The position numbers and the translations under genes were made by a program. Of a DNA stretch of 64,000 bases, positions 1 to 8,012 are shown one piece after another (position 1 is the first letter of the stretch; each line of letters starts with the position of its first letter). Source of the DNA: Chloroflexota bacterium (GTDB taxonomy: Bacteria > Chloroflexota > Limnocylindria > Limnocylindrales > CSP1-4); contig VBEC01000018.1 in NCBI GenBank assembly GCA_005883615.1, forward strand, positions 167,473-231,472, given 5' to 3'. The notes beneath the pieces were generated by a model. The model searched no databases. It saw only the letters and a list, made by a program, of their open reading frames with translations, and was not told the origin of the DNA.

Positions 1-1
1 C

Positions 2-373
2 GCCGTCCGGGAGCTGGCGCGCAACCCATCCGTGTCGGGTACGACGATCGATGTGACGGAGGTCGCCGGCCACTGGCCGATGGAGAAGCTGGTACGTTCC
101 GGGCGTCTGGTGGAGCACGCGAGAGCACTCGCCGTCCGGCTCGGTTTTCCGCTCAACGACGCCGCCACCGGCGGCGCCTCGGATGCCAATACGACGGCCG
201 GGATGGGAGTCCCGAGCCTTGACGGCCTTGGACCAATCGGTGGCAACGACCATGCTCCCGAGGAGTACCTCGAAGTCGACTCGATCGTTCCGCGGACGAC
301 CCTGCTGGCCGGCCTGCTCCTGGCCACCGCGCGCGATCCCGTGATCGCTGGATGGCGCGACGACCGTCCGTGA
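2..373 (+). CDS. M20-family metallopeptidase, C-terminal part (glutamate carboxypeptidase-like)
   Basis: The reading frame is open from the window edge, so this is the 3' end of a gene that begins upstream. About 123 residues are visible. The segment GGASDANTTAGMGVPSLDGLGP, followed by EEYLEVDSIVPRT, matches the C-terminal catalytic lobe of M20 dipeptidases and carboxypeptidase G2-type enzymes, where a Gly-Gly-x-Ser-Asp stretch precedes a loop and a late His/Glu metal region. These enzymes cleave C-terminal glutamate or dipeptides using two zinc ions. The metal ligands of the N-terminal half lie outside the window, so substrate cannot be judged. It overlaps the next gene by 4 nt (GTGA), which suggests co-translation with the RidA gene. 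Confidence 0.75.
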   Translation, partial: AVRELARNPSVSGTTIDVTEVAGHWPMEKLVRSGRLVEHARALAVRLGFPLNDAATGGASDANTTAGMGVPSLDGLGPIGGNDHAPEEYLEVDSIVPRTTLLAGLLLATARDPVIAGWRDDRP

Positions 374-753
374 ACCGACGGTCGATCTCGTCCGGCGGGC
401 CCTGGGAATCGATCGGCGGCTACAGCCGGGCGGTCGTCGTCGGCGACTCGTGCTGGGTGGCGGGCACGACGGACGCAGGACCCGATGGCACGTCCAGGCA
501 TCCCGGGGACATCGGCGCCCAGGCGCGCGCCGTCTTCGAGATCGTCGGACGAGCCCTGGCCGAGGGTGGCTTCTCGATGTCGGATGTGGTACGCACCCGC
601 ATGTTCCTGACCGACATCGCCCGCGCGCCTGAGGTGATCGAGGTCCATGGCGAGATATTCGGTTCGATCCGGCCGGCGGCGGCGATGGTGCAGGTGACTG
701 CTCTTATCGATCCGAGTCTGTTGATCGAGATCGAGGTGGACGCGCACCGCTGA
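370..753 (+). CDS. RidA (YjgF/YER057c/UK114) family protein
   Basis: About 127 residues from the GTG at 370. That start overlaps the upstream peptidase stop as GTGA, the junction style used throughout the window; an in-frame ATG at 352 is the alternative. The fold signature is clear: SRAVVVGDSCWVAGTT near the N-terminus, a central QARAVFEIVGRALAEGGFSMSDVVRTRMFLTD, and a C-terminal RPAAAMVQVTALIDPSLLIEIEVDA. RidA proteins hydrolyse reactive enamine/imine intermediates or act as related detoxifying trimers. The Arg usually needed for imine deaminase activity lies near RPAAAMVQV. Its position beside a peptidase fits amino-acid catabolism, but the specific substrate is not evident. Confidence 0.85.
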   Translation: MNRRSISSGGPWESIGGYSRAVVVGDSCWVAGTTDAGPDGTSRHPGDIGAQARAVFEIVGRALAEGGFSMSDVVRTRMFLTDIARAPEVIEVHGEIFGSIRPAAAMVQVTALIDPSLLIEIEVDAHR

Positions 754-783
754 ACCGGCGGCGTCGCTGGCGGAGCGCGGGCG

Positions 784-1113
784 TCAGGCGAGTCCGATAG
801 CGCGGGCGCCGGCCACGAGGAGCACCGCGGCGAGGAGGCCCACGAAGAGGTTGCGCCGCCAGACAACGAGGACGACACACAGTGGGACCGCCACCCACTC
901 GATTCCTACGTGGAGCGATCCAGGGCCCTGCGCATCGGTCACGAAGGTGCTCTTGGCGGCCAATGCCGCAAGGACGGCCGGCGCCACGAGGCGGAGATAC
1001 TCCAGCACGCGCGGGGACAGCTGCTCGAAATGTCCCGAAAGCAGGGGCAGTGCCCGCGACGGGTAGGTGGCAAGGAACATGGCAGCGGCGAGCCCGACGA
1101 GGTCGAGCTTCAT
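784..1113 (-). CDS. azlD: AzlD-family branched-chain amino acid transport subunit
   Basis: A 109-residue, very hydrophobic protein with about four membrane segments. The FLATYPSRALPLL stretch near residues 14-26 is characteristic of AzlD, as are the short length and location. AzlD partners AzlC to form an exporter of branched-chain amino acids (BrnFE-type). Its ATG at 1113 overlaps the azlC stop by 4 nt (ATGA), so the two are translationally coupled. It ends 30 bp from the convergent RidA gene with no obvious hairpin terminator between them. Family assignment is secure; the transported substrate is inferred. Confidence 0.8.
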   Translation of the reverse strand: MKLDLVGLAAAMFLATYPSRALPLLSGHFEQLSPRVLEYLRLVAPAVLAALAAKSTFVTDAQGPGSLHVGIEWVAVPLCVVLVVWRRNLFVGLLAAVLLVAGARAIGLA

Positions 1114-1946
1114 GACCCGATCTCATTCGACCCACCGCCCGCCGCACGCGTCCTCTCGGCCAGCGCCCGGCCGGCCGCGCTCCGGCCCATCGGCATCGGG
1201 TTGTCGGGCTGCTCTCCGAGGATGACCCCGGGCAGCGCCAGCCCCACGAACGGGCCGATGAGGCCTCCGGCGAGCACCGCAACCCGGGTGTCGATGAGGA
1301 GCCCGACCACCACCGCTACGACGCACCCAGCCACCACAGCCACGATTTCGCGGCGGCCGGTCACGAGGGCTACCACCAGGCCGGACATTGCCGCGGGAAA
1401 CACGACGTCAAGACCAAGTCGCGCCGGGTCAGGGATCGCGCTCGCGCCGATCACGCCGATCAGGGTGGCCACGTTCCATGGGATGAAGGTGGCCCCGATT
1501 GCGGCCAGCCAGTAGCCCCTGAGGTCCGCGAAGCCGAGTCTCTGGAAGTGCGCAACGCTGAGGGCAAACCCCTCGTCGGTGAGGAAATGGGCCATCACGG
1601 CCCTCTTCAGCGCTGGAACCTCCACGAGCCAGGGCCGCAGCGCGGCCGAGTAAAGGAGGTGGCGAGCGTTCAGCAGCGCAGTCAGCAGGAAGATCGCCGG
1701 CCAGGGCATGCCTGCACGGACGAAGCCGACCGCGGCGAATTGGGCGGCGCCTGCAAACACCACTACGCTCATCACGGAGGCTTCGATCACCGAGAAGCCG
1801 GCCTGGCGGGCCGCCAGCCCGAAGACGACCCCGAATCCCCCGGCCGACGCCATGATCCCGAGGGAATCGAGGACGAGCTGGCGTCGGCCGGAGCGCAGGG
1901 CGGCGCGCCGAGCCTCCCGCTCCGATGGAGTTCGCGGGCTCACCAT
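1110..1946 (-). CDS. azlC: AzlC-family branched-chain amino acid exporter, large subunit
   Basis: 278 residues. After a charged N-terminus of about 25 residues it has some seven to eight membrane segments. GFGVVFGLAARQAGFSVIEA and VVFAGAAQFAAVGF near residues 40-80 and LLTALLNARHLLYSAALRPWL near 95-115 are typical AzlC/YgaZ/BrnF motifs. It would extrude leucine, isoleucine, valine or methionine together with AzlD encoded just downstream. It lies 31 nt downstream of a small ABM-domain gene on the same strand. The ATG at 1946 is used; a GTG follows immediately and would shorten the protein by only one residue. Confidence 0.87.
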   Translation of the reverse strand: MVSPRTPSEREARRAALRSGRRQLVLDSLGIMASAGGFGVVFGLAARQAGFSVIEASVMSVVVFAGAAQFAAVGFVRAGMPWPAIFLLTALLNARHLLYSAALRPWLVEVPALKRAVMAHFLTDEGFALSVAHFQRLGFADLRGYWLAAIGATFIPWNVATLIGVIGASAIPDPARLGLDVVFPAAMSGLVVALVTGRREIVAVVAGCVVAVVVGLLIDTRVAVLAGGLIGPFVGLALPGVILGEQPDNPMPMGRSAAGRALAERTRAAGGGSNEIGS

Positions 1947-1977
1947 TCCAGCCGTTGCCTGCGCTCCAAGCGCCGGC

Positions 1978-2283
1978 TCAGGCCCGGACGGCGACCTCGT
2001 GGTGGGTCACCGTCAGGTCCTTCGCGACCAGAAAGGAGTCGTCCTCCGGGTAGAAGATCGCCTGGTCGATGTCGTCCCCGGCGAACGCCTTGATGTCGTC
2101 GAGCGATCGCCAGGAGGACTGGACGACGAACTCGGTCTCGTCGCCAAGCGTGCGACGAAGCACCATGACCCCCTCGTTGCCGGGCGTTGCCCGGATCTGT
2201 CGGACGCCCGTTTTGAGCAGGTAGTCCACGTATCGGTGGGCGTCGGTCGATCGGGTCCGGCCGGCCCAACTGCGAACGATCAT
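1978..2283 (-). CDS. small ABM/dabb-like ferredoxin-fold protein
   Basis: 101 residues. The pattern RYVDYLLKTGVRQIRATPGNEGVMVLRR, then ETEFVVQSSWRSLDDIKAFAGDD and a terminal beta strand with paired His residues (THHEV), resembles the antibiotic-biosynthesis-monooxygenase / dimeric alpha-beta barrel fold. Many such proteins are small homodimers acting on reactive organics or haem, or have no known substrate. A good Shine-Dalgarno (GGGAGGAA) sits 6-8 nt before the ATG at 2283, unlike the leaderless-type starts elsewhere in the window. It lies between a zinc-ribbon-like gene and azlCD on one strand. No specific function can be assigned. Confidence 0.65.
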   Translation of the reverse strand: MIVRSWAGRTRSTDAHRYVDYLLKTGVRQIRATPGNEGVMVLRRTLGDETEFVVQSSWRSLDDIKAFAGDDIDQAIFYPEDDSFLVAKDLTVTHHEVAVRA

Positions 2284-2326
2284 TCGCGGTTCCTCCCTGA
2301 CTAATCGGTGTCCTGGCAGCGAGCGC

Positions 2327-2599
2327 TCAACGCAGGAAGGTCTTACCGCACACCCCGTCGCAGGTCACGTACAGGGCGTGCAGGTCGCGCGCGTACCCTG
2401 CGACGTGCAGCAGCCCGTCACAGCCCTTGGTCGGGCACTTCCAGACCCACCAGCGCTCGTTGTGATCGGGCGGGGTCGTCTCGGCAGTGACCTTGTCTCG
2501 AAGCTCTGGGCGTGCGTTCAGGATCGCCTCCACTCGGGCCGCCCGCTCGACCTCGGTCTCGCTCGTGTAGGGGTAGTTCTGCCCGACGTTCGAGGTCAC
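2327..2599 (-). CDS. hypothetical small protein with paired cysteines (zinc-ribbon-like)
   Basis: 90 residues from GTG at 2599. I do not recognise a named family. The C-terminal half carries two cysteine pairs, KCPTKGC and CDGVC, separated by about 25 residues with aromatic and His residues, compatible with one structural zinc site. The N-terminal half is polar and helical (TEVERAARVEAILNARPELRDKV). No membrane segment or signal peptide. It is the first gene of the run leading to azlD and lies just downstream of an intrinsic terminator of the ggt/LLM operon. A role in nucleic-acid or metal binding is possible but not demonstrated. Confidence 0.55.
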   Translation of the reverse strand: MTSNVGQNYPYTSETEVERAARVEAILNARPELRDKVTAETTPPDHNERWWVWKCPTKGCDGLLHVAGYARDLHALYVTCDGVCGKTFLR

Positions 2600-2621
2600 C
2601 GGCCGCTCCCGCGCACTCGAT

Positions 2622-2669
2622 CAAAAAGGCCGGTGACAGCGAACGTGTGAGCGCAGCCCTGTCACCGGC
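2622..2669 (-). terminator. intrinsic terminator, minus strand, after the ggt/LLM operon
   Basis: On the minus strand GCCGGTGACAG pairs perfectly with CTGTCACCGGC (arms 2659-2669 and 2629-2639, 19-nt loop) and is followed by CTTTTTGA. It lies 50 nt past the stop of the luciferase-family gene and 23 nt before the small cysteine-pair gene. A TATACT hexamer at 2677-2682 sits directly in front of it, so it could also act as an attenuator for the downstream gene. Confidence 0.7.
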
Positions 2670-2718
2670 GAGCGCGAGTATAGACCCCGTTCGGCGCCTA
2701 TAGGCCAGACCGCAAGGG

Positions 2719-3732
2719 CTAGCGCGCCGGGAACACGGCGAGGATGGACTCGGTAGCCCGGCGATCCCATCCCGGCGCGGTGGCATACCAGGGCGCCGCG
2801 AGGATCACGCGGTCGAGGCCTGGTACTGCGGCCCAGCCGGCAAGCCGGTCGCGGACTTCATCCGGCCGTCCTGCGATCGCGACAGCGTCGAGGAACTCGT
2901 CGTCCACGAGCGCCGCCATGCGGTCGTGATCCCTGCGGACGAACGCCCGGCGCAGCTCGCCCTGAATGCTGGCACGACCGTGCAGCTCGAGGATCGGCAG
3001 ATATGTTCGGGTTGTGGCATAGAACGCGAGCTGAAGCCGGGCGGCTCGTCGGGCGGCATCGGTGTCATCACCAACCGAAACGATGGCTGTTGCAGTGATC
3101 GGGCAGGCCCTCGGCGATCGACTCGATGCCGCCACGCCGTCTGCCAGCGCTGGAGCCACGATTTCGCTCAGGTAGCGCGGCGAGGCGAGCGGATGACCGA
3201 TCAAGCCGTCGGCAACGGAACCGGCCGTGCGAGCCATGATCGGGCCCACGCCGGCGAACAGGATCGGCACGTCCGGTCGTCCTGGTTGCGCAGGGCCATG
3301 AAACGTGGGCATCCGGATCGTGTAGAAGCGGCCCGCGTGGCGGACATCCGTGCCGCGGTTGGCACTCCACACCGTCCGAAGGGCCTGGGCGTACTCCGCC
3401 AGCTTGGGAGCCGGGTGCTCGAAAGGCACCGAGAAGCGGCCCTCGAGCACACGCTTGACCTGCGTCCCGAGCCCGAGGACGAAGCGGCCGCCGGACAGCT
3501 CGTCGAGGTCCCACGCCTCCATGGCTGTCACGGTCGGCGAACGCGGGAAGGCGAGTGCAATGGCCGTCCCGACCCGCACCCGACTCGTAGCACCGATCGC
3601 GGCGGCCGCCTGGATAAACGCCGAGCGGGTGAGCTCGGCGACCCAGACCGACTCGAAGGCAGCCCGCTCTGCCGACCGTGACAGCGCGGCGATGTCCTCG
3701 AGCGACCCACCAACCCCCAGCCCGATCCGCAT
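2719..3732 (-). CDS. LLM-class (luciferase-like) flavin/F420-dependent oxidoreductase
   Basis: 337 residues forming a TIM-barrel luciferase-like monooxygenase. Typical features are MRIGLGVGGSLEDIAALSRSAERAAFESVWVAEL at the start, GTAIALAFPRSPTVTAMEAWDLDELSGGRFVLGLGTQ around residues 57-92, and IPILFAGVGP-type segments near 175. The WDLDELSGGRF and RSPTVTA motifs are common to actinobacterial-style F420-dependent members (MER-like). Which cofactor is used, F420H2 or FMNH2, cannot be read from the sequence with certainty. The ATG at 3732 lies 6 nt after the ggt stop, so the two genes form an operon. Confidence 0.82.
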   Translation of the reverse strand: MRIGLGVGGSLEDIAALSRSAERAAFESVWVAELTRSAFIQAAAAIGATSRVRVGTAIALAFPRSPTVTAMEAWDLDELSGGRFVLGLGTQVKRVLEGRFSVPFEHPAPKLAEYAQALRTVWSANRGTDVRHAGRFYTIRMPTFHGPAQPGRPDVPILFAGVGPIMARTAGSVADGLIGHPLASPRYLSEIVAPALADGVAASSRSPRACPITATAIVSVGDDTDAARRAARLQLAFYATTRTYLPILELHGRASIQGELRRAFVRRDHDRMAALVDDEFLDAVAIAGRPDEVRDRLAGWAAVPGLDRVILAAPWYATAPGWDRRATESILAVFPAR

Positions 3733-3738
3733 CCCGTG

Positions 3739-5406
3739 TTACCAGACCGCCGGCAAGCCGGCGCTGCGGGGATCCGTTGCCGCGGCTACCCCTCCCTCAT
3801 CCGCACCGGGCCCACCAGCCGCAAGCTCGATGGCGTGGCAGTGCCCGACCGCCGAATCGAACGGTGCGGCGGGATGCAGCGGATGGCCAAAAGATTCGAG
3901 GGCGGCCAGGGTTTCGGGCGCGAAGCGGGGCTCAATAGTGACCTCGACGGGCGGCGCGAAGTGGTCGGCCGGCTCGACGAACCATCGGGGAGAGGCGATG
4001 GCACTGGCAACGTCAAGGGCTCCGTCGACGAGGGCCGAAACAACCTGGGCGAAGATCTGCGGCTGAGCGTCGCCACCCATCGAGCCCACGACCACCCACG
4101 GCTCCCCGTCGCGAAACAGCATGCCCGGCAGCAGCGTATGGAGGGTCCGCTTGCCCGGCGCAAGCAGGTTCGGGTGGTCCGGCTCGAGTGAGAAGTAGCT
4201 CCCGCGGTTCTGGAAGTGGACGCCGGTCTCCGCATCGACCACCCCGGAACCGAAGCCCATGTAGTTGGACTGGATCAGGCTGACCGCGTTGCCCTCGGCA
4301 TCGACGCTGGCGAGGTAGATCGTGCCTCCACCGCGTGGCGCGGTGCTGGCCGGCGGCAGGGCGGCCAGCGACGGGTGGATCCGCCCGGCAAGCTCGGCGG
4401 CGTAGGTTCGATCGAGCAGGTGTTCGACGGGCACGTCGTGAAATACAGGATCTGTGACCGCGGCATCCCGATCGGCGAAGGCCAGCTTCGCGGCCTCGAT
4501 GCCCAGATGGACCCAACCGGGATCCGCGACGCCCTCCGGCCCGAACGCGGAGGCCGGCGGCGGCTCGAAACATTCGAGCACGTTCAGGAGCTCGAGCGCG
4601 ACGATCCCCGAGCTGTTCGGCGGGTGCGTCGTGACCTCAACCCCGCGATATGTGGTGGCGATTGGATCCGCGAGCGTACAGAGATGGTCGGCAAGATCGC
4701 CGGCCGTGATGAGCGATCCCGCGCCTTTCAGGCCACGCGCGAGCTTGGCGGCGAGCTCGCCCTCATAGAAGTCGTCGAACCCGGCATCCGCGAGGCGCTC
4801 GAGCGTCGCTCCTAGGGCCGGCCGGCGCACGATCTCGCCTGGTCGCCAGGGCCGGCCATGTGGCCGGAACTGCGAAGCCCACGCCCGGCCTTCATCGGGG
4901 AGTGCGCCACCCAGGGCGGTGGCGGTTCGTTCCACGGACCCGATGAACGCCTCGTCCGCCGGAAATCCATCCCGCGCCAGCTCGATGGCTGAAGCCAGGA
5001 TCCGGTCGCGCCCCAGCCGGCCGTGGCGCCGATGCGCGTCGCCCCACGACCGCACGGCTCCCGGTATCGTCACCGACATCGGACCGCGGAAGGGGAGGCG
5101 ATCGAGGCCCGCCCGGCGCAAGCGCACGGGATTCGCATCAGCCGGCGCACGGCCGGACCCGTTCAGCGCCGTCTCCGTCCGCGAGCCCGCATCCCAGATC
5201 AGCCAGAACGCATCCCCGCCCAATCCGCATGCCTGGGGCATCACGACCGCGAGGGCGGCGTTCGTCGCGATCGCGGCGTCCACCGCCGTTCCACCCGAGC
5301 GGAGGATGTCCAGGCCGGTCGCGGTGGCCAGGTGGTGGGGAGCGACGACTCCGCCATGGCGCCCGCGTGCCAGCGACGCCGGGACGAGTGGTCGGTTGGG
5401 GGTCAT
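3739..5406 (-). CDS. ggt: gamma-glutamyltransferase / gamma-glutamyl hydrolase
   Basis: 555 residues, the usual length for an Ntn-hydrolase proenzyme that self-cleaves into large and small chains. The probable nucleophile is Thr362 in RGGGTIYLASVDAEGN, the position of the conserved TTH-type motif. Here the motif reads TIY, as in hydrolase-like branches. NYMGFGSGVV downstream and GLGGDAFWLIWDA near residue 61 match the family. No clear signal peptide is visible, so it may be cytoplasmic. It starts at ATG 5406 with TAGACT 7 nt upstream, and is followed at 6 nt by the LLM oxidoreductase gene. Substrate may be glutathione or another gamma-glutamyl compound. Confidence 0.88.
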   Translation of the reverse strand: MTPNRPLVPASLARGRHGGVVAPHHLATATGLDILRSGGTAVDAAIATNAALAVVMPQACGLGGDAFWLIWDAGSRTETALNGSGRAPADANPVRLRRAGLDRLPFRGPMSVTIPGAVRSWGDAHRRHGRLGRDRILASAIELARDGFPADEAFIGSVERTATALGGALPDEGRAWASQFRPHGRPWRPGEIVRRPALGATLERLADAGFDDFYEGELAAKLARGLKGAGSLITAGDLADHLCTLADPIATTYRGVEVTTHPPNSSGIVALELLNVLECFEPPPASAFGPEGVADPGWVHLGIEAAKLAFADRDAAVTDPVFHDVPVEHLLDRTYAAELAGRIHPSLAALPPASTAPRGGGTIYLASVDAEGNAVSLIQSNYMGFGSGVVDAETGVHFQNRGSYFSLEPDHPNLLAPGKRTLHTLLPGMLFRDGEPWVVVGSMGGDAQPQIFAQVVSALVDGALDVASAIASPRWFVEPADHFAPPVEVTIEPRFAPETLAALESFGHPLHPAAPFDSAVGHCHAIELAAGGPGADEGGVAAATDPRSAGLPAVW

Positions 5407-5413
5407 CCGCGAG

Positions 5414-5419
5414 AGTCTA
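5414..5419 (-). promoter_or_regulatory. putative -10 element for leaderless ggt
   Basis: TAGACT lies 7 nt before the ggt ATG, so transcription would begin at or beside the start codon. No convincing -35 is visible. Confidence 0.45.
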
Positions 5420-5525
5420 CGGCCGAGTGGCCGCGCGGCGGCCGAGCGGTGGTCGGGCGGCGACCAGGGCGCGGCCGAGCGGGAGTCCGGCGGCGGTCGG
5501 ACGTCGGTCGGACGGTCGCGGCGGG

Positions 5526-5531
5526 TAGGCT
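5526..5531 (+). promoter_or_regulatory. putative -10 element for leaderless MFS gene
   Basis: TAGGCT lies 7 nt before ATG 5539 with no Shine-Dalgarno in between. It sits in the divergent region shared with ggt, which is otherwise a G+C-rich stretch with imperfect GCGGCCGAGCGG repeats. Confidence 0.4.
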
Positions 5532-5538
5532 AGCGGGA

Positions 5539-6849
5539 ATGGAACGCTCGCTCTGGGCCGTCCTGATCGGGACATTCACGCTCCGCTTCAGCACCGCCCT
5601 CACGGGCACCACGCTCATCTTCTATCTCGCCGACCTGCCGAAGCTGGGCGGCCCGCGCGTCGACCCGGCGGAGGTCGGAGCGCTCGTGGCGGTGTTCTTC
5701 GCGGCCGAGCTCGTGCTGTCGACCCCGTTCGGCATCGTGTCGGACCGGTTGGGACACCACCGGGTCATGCAGCTCGGGCCGATCTTCGGAGCGGTCGCCG
5801 TTGTGCTGACGTGGGCGACCACCGACCTGTTCGTCCTCGGTGGAACTCGGCTATTGGAGGGCGCCTCAACAGCGGCCAGCGTGCCTTCGATCCTCGGGTT
5901 CATCGCTCTTGCCACCGCCCACGACGAGTCCCTGCGTGGACGAGCCTCGGCCCGATTCGAGGGCGCCACGCTGGCCGGCATCGGTGGGGGCGCGGTCGCC
6001 GCGGGCGTCCTCTACGGTGGAGTCGGGAGCTGGGACGGGTTCGGTCGGACGACGTTCCTGCTGAATGCCATCTTCTACGCGATCTCGTTCCTGATCTACC
6101 GCTTCGGAGTGACCGATCCCCGAGCAGAGCGTGGGGGTGGTGCCGCGGCGCCCATGTTCGACCTCCAGCGTTACCGTCGATTGCTCGCTTCGTCGCACGT
6201 CTGGCTGCTGGCGCCGACCTGGATCGCCATCAACGCAGCATTGGGGCTGTGGACGACCCAGTCGATCTTCCAGCTCGTCAGGGAGCGCGATCGGCACTTT
6301 GCCGACCAGCTCCTGATGGGTGGCTTCGATCCGGCCGTCATCAGCGCCGGCCTGGCCGCGGCGCTCGTGGTGTTCTTCCTCGGCCTCGTCTTCTGGGGCG
6401 ACCGCTTCAAGCTCTACCGACGGACGACCATCATCTTCTTCGGCATCGCCGGTGGTGCCGGCGTGGTGGCCGGCGCCCTCCTCGTCAATCACAGCGAAGG
6501 GATGGCCTGGTACGTGCAGGCCCTCGGCGGTGCGATGGTGATTGCCGGGTTGTTCGTGTTGTCCGGAGCGACGCCGGCGGCGCTGGGGCTCCTGGCCGAC
6601 GTGTCCGAGCGCTACCCCCACGACCGTGGCGCGATCATGGGCCTGTATTCGGTCTTCCTGGCGCTCGGGCAGATTGGGGGCAGCCTGCTGGGTGGCCAGG
6701 TCGCCCGGTTCAAGGGGATCGACGCGATTCTGTTGCTGACGCTGGCGTTCCTGGCGATCGCCCTGCTGCCGTTGTGGCGCCTGCGGTCGTTCGAGCACCA
6801 GCTCTCGCCCGATCCGGCGCTATCGCCCGCGGAGCTGGAGCCGACCTGA
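5539..6849 (+). CDS. MFS transporter (drug/metabolite efflux type)
   Basis: 436 residues with about 12 membrane segments. The motif GIVSDRLGHHRVMQLGPI near residues 72-90 is the MFS loop 2-3 motif (DRxGxR/K-type). GATLAGIGGGAVAAGVLYGGVG near 150-170 resembles the motif-5/TM5 glycine-rich helix of efflux members. ATG 5539 was chosen because the frame upstream is Arg/Pro-rich non-coding sequence and because the TAGGCT element fits a leaderless start. The gene is divergent from ggt and is followed after 80 nt by degV. Substrate is unknown. Confidence 0.85.
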   Translation: MERSLWAVLIGTFTLRFSTALTGTTLIFYLADLPKLGGPRVDPAEVGALVAVFFAAELVLSTPFGIVSDRLGHHRVMQLGPIFGAVAVVLTWATTDLFVLGGTRLLEGASTAASVPSILGFIALATAHDESLRGRASARFEGATLAGIGGGAVAAGVLYGGVGSWDGFGRTTFLLNAIFYAISFLIYRFGVTDPRAERGGGAAAPMFDLQRYRRLLASSHVWLLAPTWIAINAALGLWTTQSIFQLVRERDRHFADQLLMGGFDPAVISAGLAAALVVFFLGLVFWGDRFKLYRRTTIIFFGIAGGAGVVAGALLVNHSEGMAWYVQALGGAMVIAGLFVLSGATPAALGLLADVSERYPHDRGAIMGLYSVFLALGQIGGSLLGGQVARFKGIDAILLLTLAFLAIALLPLWRLRSFEHQLSPDPALSPAELEPT

Positions 6850-6929
6850 GGCCAGGCAGGGTCGCCAAACTCGGCGGTTGCGCCCGTATTATTCGAGCCA
6901 CGACGAGTCGGGGGAGAGGGAGTCCGGCC

Positions 6930-7787
6930 ATGAGCCCTGTCGCGATCGTGACCGACTCCGCGTCCGACCTCACGCCGGAGCTCGCCGCGGCGACCGGCAT
7001 TCGCGTCGTCCCGCTCGAGGTCACCTTCGGCGACGAGCACTTTCGAGCCGGCGTCGACCTGTCGACCGCGGCGTTCTGGGAACGCATGGTGGCCCCGGAC
7101 GCGCCGTTTCCAACGACCGCGGCCGCGAGCCCGGGCGAGTTCCAGTCCGTGTTCGAGGCTTGCTTCGCGGGCGGCGCCGAGGCCGTCGTGTGCGTCGACG
7201 TTGCTGGATCGTTATCGGCCACGGTCAAGAGCGCGACGATCGCCCGAGACCTGCTGCCCGCGCGTGAGATCCACGTCGTGGACTCGACGTCGGCCTCGAT
7301 GGGCGAAGGCGTCCTGGCGCTCATCGGGGCGGAAATGGCGGCGCGCGGTCTCGGTGCCCGGGAGATCGCCGATGCGCTCACGGAACGCGCCGCCGACCTG
7401 AATGTGTTCGTGGCGCTCGACACGCTCGAATACCTGCGGAAAGGCGGCCGCATCAGCGGCACCCAGGCGACCATCGGCGGGCTGCTCTCGGTCAAGCCGA
7501 TCATCACCATCAAGGATGGGACCGTGGACACCGCCGACCGGGTCCGAACGCGATCGAAGGCGCGAGAGCGGGTGATCGAACTCCTCAGCGAGCGGCCGGT
7601 CGAGCGCCTTGCGATCCTGTACACCACGTCCACGCCCGACGAGGTGGCCGCATTTCGCGACGAGGTCGTGGCCGGCCTGCCGGGCGGCGTGGACAACGCC
7701 TGCGTGACCGTCCAGCCGGTCGGGCCATCGGTCGGGCCGCACCTCGGGCCGGGCTGTCTCGGGGGCGTCGTCCTGTACCGCCGATGA
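6930..7787 (+). CDS. DegV family fatty-acid-binding protein (FakB-like)
   Basis: 285 residues. The start MSPVAIVTDSASDLTPELAAATGIRVVPLEVTFGD, the TTAAASPGEFQSVFE segment near residue 66 (binding-loop Thr/Ser) and LDTLEYLRKGGRISGTQATIG near 162 are canonical DegV motifs. DegV/FakB proteins bind a fatty acid and present it to the FakA kinase for incorporation into phospholipids; no fakA is seen here. A TATTAT hexamer lies at 6887-6892, and purine-rich GGGGGAGAGGGAG precedes the ATG by a few nucleotides. It follows the MFS gene by 80 nt and may have its own promoter. Confidence 0.85.
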   Translation: MSPVAIVTDSASDLTPELAAATGIRVVPLEVTFGDEHFRAGVDLSTAAFWERMVAPDAPFPTTAAASPGEFQSVFEACFAGGAEAVVCVDVAGSLSATVKSATIARDLLPAREIHVVDSTSASMGEGVLALIGAEMAARGLGAREIADALTERAADLNVFVALDTLEYLRKGGRISGTQATIGGLLSVKPIITIKDGTVDTADRVRTRSKARERVIELLSERPVERLAILYTTSTPDEVAAFRDEVVAGLPGGVDNACVTVQPVGPSVGPHLGPGCLGGVVLYRR

Positions 7788-7812
7788 GACCGAAAATGGG
7801 GCTCTTGATCGG

Positions 7813-7840
7813 CTGACGGGCATCGACCGTCGGCTATACT
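7813..7840 (+). promoter_or_regulatory. promoter for glutamate dehydrogenase gene
   Basis: CTGACG (7813-7818), a 16-nt spacer, then TATACT (7835-7840). It predicts a transcript start near 7847 and a 5' leader of about 165 nt before the ATG at 8013. No known riboswitch class is recognised in that leader. Confidence 0.5.
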
Positions 7841-8012
7841 CGCGCCACCTTTCGTGCCGCGAGGCGTGGCCTATTGGCCTTCCGAGGTCGGGGGCAGAGC
7901 TCTGCGACACCTCCGCCCGAGGATCGAGCGCCGAGCGCCGTGGGGCCGTCCGGGAGACGACCCAGAACGCGGGCCGCCCCGAACGCCGCCCGCAGCGGAG
8001 GAACACGACTCG

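Noticed and set aside
5023-5538. 170-residue N-terminal extension of the MFS transporter
   Set aside because: Lies within the antisense of ggt, is Arg/Pro/Gly-rich, and the real transporter starts after a -10 element at 5526.
5811-6929. Long upstream extension of degV
   Set aside because: It is an out-of-frame reading of the MFS gene; DegV homology begins at 6930.
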